Shown here piece after piece: positions 1 to 5,508 of a stretch of 6,427 nucleotides of DNA (within the stretch, counting starts at the first letter, position 1; every line of letters starts with the position of its first letter). The notes under the pieces are model-generated. The model did not search any database and was not told the DNA's origin. It saw nothing but the letters and a program-made list of their open reading frames with translations. The translations under genes were made by a program, and so were the position numbers. Origin of the DNA: Kiritimatiellia bacterium. GTDB lineage: Bacteria > Verrucomicrobiota > Kiritimatiellia > SLAD01. The stretch spans positions 1 to 6,427 of the forward strand of contig SLLF01000181.1 of the NCBI GenBank assembly GCA_007134175.1, in the 5' to 3' direction.

Positions 1-164
1 CCTTTATTCACGGTTTCGCCATTGTGCCGGTTTATGTGCCGGCCGCAACCGCACCGCTTTCCCTCTACAGCCGCTACGGGGATTGGTTCAGTTGGCTGGG
101 TCTACTGCTGGCGGGGGCCTGGGGCCTTTGGATGGCAAAATCACCAGTTGCCAAAAACGCCTGA
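1..164 (+). CDS. lnt: Apolipoprotein N-acyltransferase, C-terminal fragment
   Basis: Partial gene cut by the left edge. The reading frame begins with the codon at base 3 and gives 53 residues before the TGA at 162-164. The fragment contains LYSRYGDWF, which matches the 'Y-x-R-x-G-D/N-W' segment that precedes the last transmembrane helix of Lnt, followed by a hydrophobic helix (WLGLLLAGAWGLW) and a short polar tail, as in the family. Lnt is an inner-membrane nitrilase-fold enzyme that adds the third acyl chain to the N-terminal cysteine of outer-membrane lipoproteins. The catalytic Glu-Lys-Cys triad would lie upstream, outside the window, so activity cannot be judged here. Its position beside phoH/ybeY/corC supports the call, because lnt also adjoins this set in Proteobacteria. 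The main uncertainty is the shortness of the fragment. Confidence 0.8.
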   Translation, partial: FIHGFAIVPVYVPAATAPLSLYSRYGDWFSWLGLLLAGAWGLWMAKSPVAKNA

Positions 165-231
165 AAGCGGTAGAGTTTTGACCGTATATGAGCGATCTAT
201 GCCCAACGCAGATTTCATCCGCAACCCCTGC

Positions 232-283
232 TGTAGCCGCCCACGTTGGGGGCGGCCTGCCGGGCCCAGCGTGCCCGGCTACA
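232..283. repeat. Long imperfect palindrome, possible intergenic repeat or terminator
   Basis: Two 19-nt arms, 232-250 and 265-283, pair almost completely. The outer 8 bp are perfect (TGTAGCCG with CGGCTACA). Two mismatches follow at 240-241 / 274-275, and then a further 9 bp with one T-G wobble. The 14-nt apex contains its own perfect CGGC-CT-GCCG hairpin (253-262). A run of seven T (293-299) starts 9 nt after the stem, somewhat far for a canonical intrinsic terminator of lnt. The terminal TGTAGCC/GGCTACA inverted ends resemble a dispersed REP-like or MITE-like repeat, but only one copy is in the window, so repeat status is inferred. Confidence 0.5.
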
Positions 284-341
284 ACATGCATCTTTTTTTG
301 TATCATCTTTTTCCGCCAGACGCTATTGTCACACTGGAGTC

Positions 342-413
342 GGCAGCGTCCTGCCAGCTATCCGCTGTGTGTTAGCGGCCGGTGATACCCCGCGCGGCCC
401 CGTTGGCCGCGTG
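342..413 (+). promoter_or_regulatory. Structured leader upstream of phoH (three tandem hairpins)
   Basis: Three short perfect stems follow one another: GGCAG/CTGCC (342-346/351-355, 4-nt loop), CCGCT/AGCGG (362-366/374-378, 7-nt loop) and CGCGGCC/GGCCGCG (393-399/405-411, 5-nt loop). The last ends 13 nt before the phoH ATG and overlaps the place where a Shine-Dalgarno would sit. GCGGCC also occurs at 375-380, so GGCCGC (405-410) could pair with either copy, giving alternative folds. No known riboswitch class is recognised. In GC-rich DNA some hairpins arise by chance, so a regulatory role is inferred. Confidence 0.3.
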
Positions 414-424
414 TTCCGCTTCTC

Positions 425-1411
425 ATGAAGGAAGAAACCATTCATTTTTCCAATGCCCGCGAGGCGCAGGATGTTACGGGTAACGATCCCGAACTGTTAA
501 AGCGCATCGAAAAATCGCTGGCGGTACGCCTGACCGCTCGCGGCACGTGGTTGCGGGTGCTGGGTGAACCGGAGCCGGTTGACCGCACGTGTCGCTTTTT
601 CGAGCTGCTGCGTCACGCCCGCGATCAAGGGGTGGTCCTGCAGGAACACGGCATCCTCTATACCTTGCAACAGGTCGTGGCCGGCCGGGAACAGGACCTG
701 GATCAGCTATACCAAGCGCGGATAGAAGTGGCGCCGGGCAAGTCGCCGATCTTCCCGCGCACCTTCGGCCACCGTCTCTATGTCGACTCGATGCGGCATA
801 ACGACATTACGTTCGGCTACGGTCCGGCCGGCACCGGGAAGACCTATCTGGCGATGGCGATGGCCGTGGCGGCACTCGTGCGGGATGAGGTCAGCCGTAT
901 TATTCTGACCCGGCCGGCGATTGAAGCCGGCGAGGCGCTCGGCTTCCTCCCGGGGGATGTGCAGCAGAAAGTGCTGCCTTATTTACGCCCGCTGTACGAT
1001 GCGCTCTATGACATGATGCCGCCGGAAGATATCGAACGGAATGTGGAGCGCGGCGTGATCGAAGTCGCCCCCCTGGCCTATATGCGGGGCCGGACCCTTA
1101 ACCACTCGTTCATCATTCTCGATGAGGCCCAGAACACCACCTGTGAACAGATGTTGATGTTCCTGACGCGGCTGGGTTTTGATTCCAAATGCGTGATCAC
1201 GGGTGATCTTTCCCAGGTCGACTTGCCGAACCATAAGCCGTCTGGCTTGCACGAGGCGATCCGCACGTTGCCGCAGATCGATGGCATCGCTCTCATTGAG
1301 CTCACCGATCATGATGTCGTCCGGCATGCACTGGTGCAAAAGATTATCCAAGCCTATCGTACGGCTCGTGATACGGTCGAGCCGGGCCACCAGCAACAGG
1401 TGGACGCATGA
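425..1411 (+). CDS. phoH: PhoH-like ATPase (PhoH/YbeZ family)
   Basis: A 328-residue protein matching PhoH/YbeZ over its full length. It starts with the family N-terminus (ETIHFSNAREAQDVTGND, residues 4-21), followed by a small KH-like region. The ATPase core has a Walker A GPAGTGKT (133-140), the conserved RPAIEAGEALGFLPGD block (163-178), a Walker B IILDEAQN (230-237) and a sensor-like VITGDLSQVDLP (257-268), and ends with DVVRHALVQKIIQAY (297-311). It is a cytoplasmic P-loop NTPase. In other bacteria it is genetically and physically tied to YbeY and thought to act in RNA metabolism; the exact substrate is not settled. The ATG at 425 is the only start between the upstream in-frame stop (383) and the conserved N-terminus, yet no Shine-Dalgarno precedes it. 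The stop overlaps the next start in an ATGA. Confidence 0.95.
   Translation: MKEETIHFSNAREAQDVTGNDPELLKRIEKSLAVRLTARGTWLRVLGEPEPVDRTCRFFELLRHARDQGVVLQEHGILYTLQQVVAGREQDLDQLYQARIEVAPGKSPIFPRTFGHRLYVDSMRHNDITFGYGPAGTGKTYLAMAMAVAALVRDEVSRIILTRPAIEAGEALGFLPGDVQQKVLPYLRPLYDALYDMMPPEDIERNVERGVIEVAPLAYMRGRTLNHSFIILDEAQNTTCEQMLMFLTRLGFDSKCVITGDLSQVDLPNHKPSGLHEAIRTLPQIDGIALIELTDHDVVRHALVQKIIQAYRTARDTVEPGHQQQVDA
1398..1403 (+). promoter_or_regulatory. RBS of the pgpH-like gene
   Basis: AGGTGG lies inside the end of phoH, 4 nt before the ATG at 1408. It is a near match to AGGAGG and supports that start. With the ATGA overlap it points to translational coupling to phoH. Confidence 0.6.
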
Positions 1412-3789
1412 TCGCCAACCGCCAGCAGGAAAGACAGCGACGGATTCGCATTCAAGCCCGTTTGCTCGGGTCCCGGGCGGCCCGTGATCCGAAAGGATAT
1501 GGTTGGCCTGTCACATGGGGCCTCTTGCTATGGGTGGTCGGGACGGCCTTGCTGCATCTTGGCCAGGAGTTAAGCCATGCCCCCTTGTCCGAGGGCCAGC
1601 GCGCCCCGGCGACCTTGATCGCACAGGTCGATTTTGCGGCGACGGATTTGGCCGCGACCGAGCTGGCCCGCCGTCAGGCGAGCGACGCCATACTGCCCGT
1701 GTTTAACGTGAACCAGGCGGTGCAGCAAGCCGCTGTCCGCGTGTTGAACCGCTTCATTGACAGTGTGGTGGAATTTCGCCGGACGCACGAGGAGGCCCCG
1801 CTAGACCCGGCGACGACGGCGGCACCCAACCGGGCAACCAATCAAGTGGTGATGGCCGGTATCGATCTGCAACCGGAAGATGTGGCCACGTTGATCCCGG
1901 ATGGGCAGGAGGAAGTCCTGCGCGAATTACTGATACAGTCCCTGACGGAGAGTCTGTCGCACGGCATAATCTCGGTTTCCGAACGGGAGAGCCTGTTCCA
2001 CGGCGTGGCCGGTAAAGGCCGTATTTCTATTGTGCTTCCCGAAGGTGCGTTGCGCAGCCCCGTAGCCATTGATGAGTTGCCCACGCCGAGCTTGGCCGTC
2101 GCCGCCATGGCCGCGCAGGTGCGGGATCAATGGCCGACCGATTCACCTCCGCCCCAGCACCTGCTCGCGCTGTTGGTCCGTTCGCTGGCCCAGCCCAATT
2201 TGAGCTATGACGCCGGTCGCACGGAAGCGGCGCGTCAGCAAGCCATGCGCCAAGCACAAACGGTCACGCGCACGGTGCGGGCCGGTAACACGTTGATCAC
2301 CCAGGGAGACCGGGTTACCGCCCAGCATTTGGAAGACTGGCGCGCCCATGAGCGGCGGGTCAACCAGTTGCGCTCCCCGCTGGACCGCCGCCTGCACTGG
2401 ATTGGCGGCTCGATGCTGCTGTTATTCGCGCTGGTGCTATGTGGTGGCCTGCTGCATATTGTGCGGCCCGACATTGCCCGTTCACCCTCGCTCAGTTTTC
2501 TGCTGGCGTTTCTGGGGTTGCTGACACTGGGCGGGGTATTCGGCCTGCTGTATCTTTCCAACACCACCGCCTGGCTCAGCGGCAGCGTGGTGGAATACCT
2601 ATTGCCGCTATCGTTGGCACCTCTGCTGGCGGTCATACTGATCGGCCCGGCCACGGCGGTTGTGGCCGGTGCCTGGACCTCTTTTGCAGCGGCGGTCCTG
2701 TTCGAGAACAGTTTCTCCATCTTCGCCATGGGCTTGTTGGTAACGATAATCGTGGCGCACATTGCCCGGCAAATCCGCAAGCGCTCCCGCATGTTGCGGA
2801 TCGGATGCTGGATTGGTCTGTCGCAAGCGGTGTACGGCCTTAGCTCGGCTTTTTTAACCCAGCTGCCGGCCAACTGGATATTGTTGCAAGCGGGGGCGGC
2901 CGTGGCCAGCGGGGTCTTGGTGGCGCTGGTCGCGTTGATCTTGCTGCCGCTCTTCGAGTCGTTATTCGATATCACCACGGACATCACGTTGCTCGAATTA
3001 TCGGATATGGGCCACCCGCTGCTGCAGCGCATGGCGATCGAAGCCCCGGGTACCTATCACCACAGCTTGATGGTCGCGAACCTGGCCCAGGCCGCCGCCT
3101 CGGAGGTCGGGGTGAACGCGCTGCTGGTACGGGTCTGCGCCTACTTTCACGACGTTGGCAAGTTGACCAAACCGGAATTCTTTGTCGAAAATATTCAGTT
3201 CAAGGAAAACCCGCACGATGACCTGACGCCGAGCATGAGCACATTGGTCATCATTTCCCACGTCAAAGAAGGGGTTACCATGGCGCGTCGCGCTAAGCTG
3301 CCGCAGGTGCTTATTGAGGCGATCGAGCAGCATCATGGGACGGGGCTCGTGGCCTACTTCTATCACCGTGCCAAAACGCAACAGGATGAACCCTCGCCAC
3401 ATGCGCCGGCACCGGCCTCGCGCGATGTGGATGAGGAGCGCTTTCGTTATCCTGGCCCGAAACCACGCAGTGTGGAGATGGGTATCCTGCTGCTGGCCGA
3501 CAGTGTGGAGGCCGCCTCCCGTTCAATGGAAAAGCCCACCCCGGGTCGCATCGAGAATCTGGTGGATGACATCGTCGATGCCCGGTTGCAGGACGATCAG
3601 CTGGATGATTGTGATTTGACCTTTGCGCAATTAAAAGCCATTAAACGGGCCTTTGTATTCGCGTTGACCAACATGTTGCATGGACGTGTACCGTATCCCA
3701 AAGATGAAGATCGAAATAATTCAAGCACTGTATCGGCCAAGACTCCCCCCGCAGGCCCTGAAAGCCTTCACCCGCCGGATCATGGCTAA
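1408..3789 (+). CDS. pgpH: 7TM-HD family membrane phosphodiesterase (PgpH/YqfF-like)
   Basis: A 793-residue protein with the 7TMR-HDED layout. There is one N-terminal membrane helix (about 36-52), a large extracytoplasmic domain (about 53-325) ending in a conserved VRAGNTLITQGDRV segment, six further hydrophobic helices (about 331-515), and a cytoplasmic HD domain (about 530-760). The HD metal ligands seen are H551/H552 in TYHHS, H581-D582 in FHDVGK, H618 in ISHVKEG, H642-H643 in QHHGTG and D698 in LLADSVEAA; none appears lost. The RYPGPKPRS block and the C-terminal helices (LVDDIVDARL, DDCDLTFAQLKAIKRAF) are also typical. Characterised relatives (Listeria PgpH) hydrolyse c-di-AMP to pApA; c-di-AMP as the substrate here is inferred from the family. 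The tail after about residue 765 is polar, Pro/Ser-rich and unconserved, and its DNA is shared with ybeY. Confidence 0.93.
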   Translation: MIANRQQERQRRIRIQARLLGSRAARDPKGYGWPVTWGLLLWVVGTALLHLGQELSHAPLSEGQRAPATLIAQVDFAATDLAATELARRQASDAILPVFNVNQAVQQAAVRVLNRFIDSVVEFRRTHEEAPLDPATTAAPNRATNQVVMAGIDLQPEDVATLIPDGQEEVLRELLIQSLTESLSHGIISVSERESLFHGVAGKGRISIVLPEGALRSPVAIDELPTPSLAVAAMAAQVRDQWPTDSPPPQHLLALLVRSLAQPNLSYDAGRTEAARQQAMRQAQTVTRTVRAGNTLITQGDRVTAQHLEDWRAHERRVNQLRSPLDRRLHWIGGSMLLLFALVLCGGLLHIVRPDIARSPSLSFLLAFLGLLTLGGVFGLLYLSNTTAWLSGSVVEYLLPLSLAPLLAVILIGPATAVVAGAWTSFAAAVLFENSFSIFAMGLLVTIIVAHIARQIRKRSRMLRIGCWIGLSQAVYGLSSAFLTQLPANWILLQAGAAVASGVLVALVALILLPLFESLFDITTDITLLELSDMGHPLLQRMAIEAPGTYHHSLMVANLAQAAASEVGVNALLVRVCAYFHDVGKLTKPEFFVENIQFKENPHDDLTPSMSTLVIISHVKEGVTMARRAKLPQVLIEAIEQHHGTGLVAYFYHRAKTQQDEPSPHAPAPASRDVDEERFRYPGPKPRSVEMGILLLADSVEAASRSMEKPTPGRIENLVDDIVDARLQDDQLDDCDLTFAQLKAIKRAFVFALTNMLHGRVPYPKDEDRNNSSTVSAKTPPAGPESLHPPDHG

Positions 3790-4177
3790 CGTCAGTCGCT
3801 GTAATCCGAACCGCCGCTGGGCCTCCTGCTCCGTGGTGTTGGCGGGGAATGTAGGCATCCGGGCGGTGCATGCCGCTCAGTTGGGCGCGGATCGCAGCAC
3901 GGATGTGATCAGTTTTGCCTATCCCCCGGAGGCAACCGTGGCGGGCTGGCACGGCGAAGTGATCGTTAACCGTGATCGGGCGCGTGTGGCCGGGATGCGG
4001 CATGAGGGACGGGCAGCGGAGCTGGCTCTCTATATCGCACACGGCTGCCATCACTTGAGCGGGGCCGACGATGCCACCCCTGCCTTGCGCCGCGCCATGC
4101 GGCGTACCGAGCGCGTCTGGTTGCAACAGGCGGATCGCGACGGATTGGTTTCCCCCCTGTGGCCGGAGCCGTTATGA
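3704..4177 (+). CDS. ybeY: Endoribonuclease / rRNA maturation factor YbeY
   Basis: A 157-residue protein from the ATG at 3704, close to the usual YbeY length of about 150. It shows the family strand-loop TDVISFAYP (66-74), the GEVIVN strand (84-89) and the metal-site helix HGCHHLSGADD (113-123), followed by AMRRTERVWL. YbeY is a single-strand-specific endoribonuclease involved in 16S rRNA 3'-end maturation and ribosome quality control. The third metal ligand, usually His (H114/H118/H124 in E. coli), is Asp123 here, and the conserved Tyr-Arg before TDV is Gln-Leu. Both variants are remembered from Bacteroidetes or PVC homologues and need not mean loss of function. An ATG at 3680 would add eight unconserved residues; MKIEIIQALY from 3704 fits the normal N-terminal strand better. 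Neither start has a clear RBS. The gene overlaps pgpH by 86 bp and shares an ATGA with the next gene. Confidence 0.85.
   Translation: MKIEIIQALYRPRLPPQALKAFTRRIMANVSRCNPNRRWASCSVVLAGNVGIRAVHAAQLGADRSTDVISFAYPPEATVAGWHGEVIVNRDRARVAGMRHEGRAAELALYIAHGCHHLSGADDATPALRRAMRRTERVWLQQADRDGLVSPLWPEPL
4165..4168 (+). promoter_or_regulatory. RBS of the corC-like gene
   Basis: GGAG ends 5 nt before the ATG at 4174, inside the end of ybeY. It favours ATG 4174 (ATGA overlap with the ybeY stop) over the in-frame GTG at 4159. Confidence 0.55.
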
Positions 4178-5436
4178 CGTGGTTCGGCACCGTTAGCCAT
4201 TGGTTTTATAGTGCGCTTTGTCTGGTGGCGGCCACGACGGTCGCCACCCTGCACCATGCCTATGGACAGGCGGGCGACGCGGGGCTGAAACGCTTTTTGG
4301 AGAAATACCCGCGAACCGCTCGCTTTGCCGTCTGGATCGACCGTTGGCCTCAATGCCGCGCCGCCCTGTTGTTGCTCTGGACGGCTTTTTGGTTGGCGGC
4401 CCTGTGGTTCAGCCTGACCGCCAGCCAGGACGCCACCCTATGGGTGCGCCATCTCGGTATCGCACTGACCCTGCTGCTGGCGGTGCTGAGCCTGCACATC
4501 GTCCCGGCCGCCGTGGCGGAAGGGTATTCCGATCGCATCACGCAAGCCTCCCTGCCGGTCGTGGTCGTCTGGACCGCGCTCATCTATCCGTTGGCCGCTG
4601 CATTGGCGGCCTTGGAAAGAGGTCTTACGCGCAGCATGCGTACCCCCTCCAACGACGATCATCGCCCGACGTCGGAAGACGAAATTATTTCGTTGGTGGA
4701 CGATGCCAACACCGACGATTTGGAAGAAACCGAACGCGAGATGATCCGTAGTGTGCTGGAGTTCGGTGACACCCTCACGCGCGAGATCATGACCCACCGG
4801 GTCGACGTGGTAGCGTTCCCGCACGACCACACCATCGCCCAGTGTGTGGAAGGTTCCAAACAATCGCACTTCTCGCGCTTCCCGGTCTATGCGGGCAACC
4901 TGGATGATGTCCGCGGGGTGGTCCACGTGAAGGATTTGCTGCGCGCGCTCAGCGAGGGGAAGAAGGATGAGGCCGTCGTGACCCGCTGCAACAGCGTGCT
5001 GTTTGTGCCCGAATCAATGCCGATCGACGACCTGTTCCGCCAGCTGCGCGCCTCGCGGGCGCAGTTAGCCATGGTCGTGGACGAATACGGCGGCACCGCA
5101 GGGGTCGTTTCAATGGAGGACATCATCGAGGAGCTTGTCGGCGAAATTCACGATGAATACGACGCGGCCGAAGTCAAGTACGAACCCTTGACCGACGGTT
5201 CCTATTTGGTCAATGCGCGCGAACCCGTTTATGAAGTGAACATGGAGCTGGGCTTGGCGATACCGGAAAGCGACGACTACGATTCGTTGGGTGGTTTTAT
5301 GTTTCAGCGGTTGGGCCAAATACCCGCAGCAGGCGAACGGGTCGAACTTGACGATGCGGTTCTGGTCGTGCAGACGGCTGAACCCAATCGTATTGTCAAC
5401 ATACGCGTCACCAAATCCCCGGCCGCGGAGGAGTGA
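4174..5436 (+). CDS. CBS-domain membrane protein of the CorC/TlyC (hemolysin-like) family
   Basis: A 420-residue protein. The N-terminal 150 residues carry about four hydrophobic segments (about 7-25, 62-81, 93-112, 127-148) and occupy the place of the CNNM/DUF21 domain. A linker with SEDEIISLVDDANTDDLEETEREMI (about 167-191), which is strongly conserved in the family, leads into two CBS domains (about 205-265 and 270-325). The second contains VVDEYGGTAGVVSMEDIIEELVGEI (301-325). A CorC_HlyC (transporter-associated) domain with the SDDYDSLGGF signature (366-375) completes the protein. Relatives are linked to Mg2+/Co2+ efflux or magnesium homeostasis; 'hemolysin' is a historical label. The membrane part is divergent, with the usual small-residue S-x-E motif of the first helix and the E-x-x-P-K motif not evident. 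Transport is therefore less certain than family membership. The ATG at 4174 was chosen for its RBS and ATGA overlap. Confidence 0.88.
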   Translation: MTWFGTVSHWFYSALCLVAATTVATLHHAYGQAGDAGLKRFLEKYPRTARFAVWIDRWPQCRAALLLLWTAFWLAALWFSLTASQDATLWVRHLGIALTLLLAVLSLHIVPAAVAEGYSDRITQASLPVVVVWTALIYPLAAALAALERGLTRSMRTPSNDDHRPTSEDEIISLVDDANTDDLEETEREMIRSVLEFGDTLTREIMTHRVDVVAFPHDHTIAQCVEGSKQSHFSRFPVYAGNLDDVRGVVHVKDLLRALSEGKKDEAVVTRCNSVLFVPESMPIDDLFRQLRASRAQLAMVVDEYGGTAGVVSMEDIIEELVGEIHDEYDAAEVKYEPLTDGSYLVNAREPVYEVNMELGLAIPESDDYDSLGGFMFQRLGQIPAAGERVELDDAVLVVQTAEPNRIVNIRVTKSPAAEE

Positions 5437-5457
5437 CCCCAGGCGCTTGATTCTGGC

Positions 5458-5485
5458 TTGGCAAATTCGGAGGGTAGCGTTTAAG
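5458..5485 (+). promoter_or_regulatory. Possible sigma-70-type promoter for metG
   Basis: TTGGCA (5458-5463, 5 of 6 to consensus) is followed after 16 nt by TTTAAG (5480-5485, 4 of 6), ending 23 bp before metG. It lies in the only gap after phoH, where a new transcript could start. The match is modest and promoter consensus in this lineage is unknown, so metG may instead be read through from corC. Confidence 0.3.
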
Positions 5486-5494
5486 GTGCGGTGC

Positions 5495-5500
5495 AAGGAA
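5495..5500 (+). promoter_or_regulatory. RBS of metG
   Basis: AAGGAA lies 8 nt before the ATG at 5509. This supports that start over the out-of-frame ATG at 5504. Confidence 0.6.
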
Positions 5501-5508
5501 TACATGCC

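Larger units (their letters stand above)
165..424. other. Intergenic region between lnt and phoH
   Basis: This 260-bp stretch has no credible gene; its open frames lack family features and a supporting RBS. Bases 165-231 show no clear structure. There is a TTGACC at 178-183 but no good -10 at the right distance. Bases 232-283 form a long imperfect palindrome followed by a T-run at 293-299. Bases 342-413 hold three consecutive hairpins and end just before the phoH start. A promoter for the downstream block should lie somewhere here, but I could not identify one with confidence. Confidence 0.7.

Noticed and set aside
178..203. TTGACC with a downstream TATGCC as a promoter for phoH
   Set aside because: The spacer is only 14 nt and the -10 is poor. 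No other -10 at 16-18 nt fits, so it is not supported.
22..375. 117-codon + strand frame overlapping the lnt end and the intergenic region
   Set aside because: It is out of frame with the lnt fragment and runs through the palindrome. The protein is Pro/Arg/Cys-rich without family features and there is no RBS.
2235..3032. 265-codon open frame on the - strand inside pgpH
   Set aside because: It is antisense to the conserved membrane region; its Arg/Ser/Thr-rich, motif-free translation is typical of a shadow frame.
3641..4126. 161-codon open frame on the - strand opposite ybeY
   Set aside because: The + strand frame carries the YbeY motifs, and the antisense translation shows no recognisable domain.
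4159..4173. GTG at 4159 as the start of the corC-like gene
   Set aside because: The ATG at 4174 has a GGAG at good spacing and an ATGA overlap with ybeY; the extra five residues add nothing recognisable.
5439..5461. Weak stem (CCAGGC/GCTTGG) after corC as a terminator
   Set aside because: It has only 6 bp including a wobble, an 11-nt loop and no T-run.
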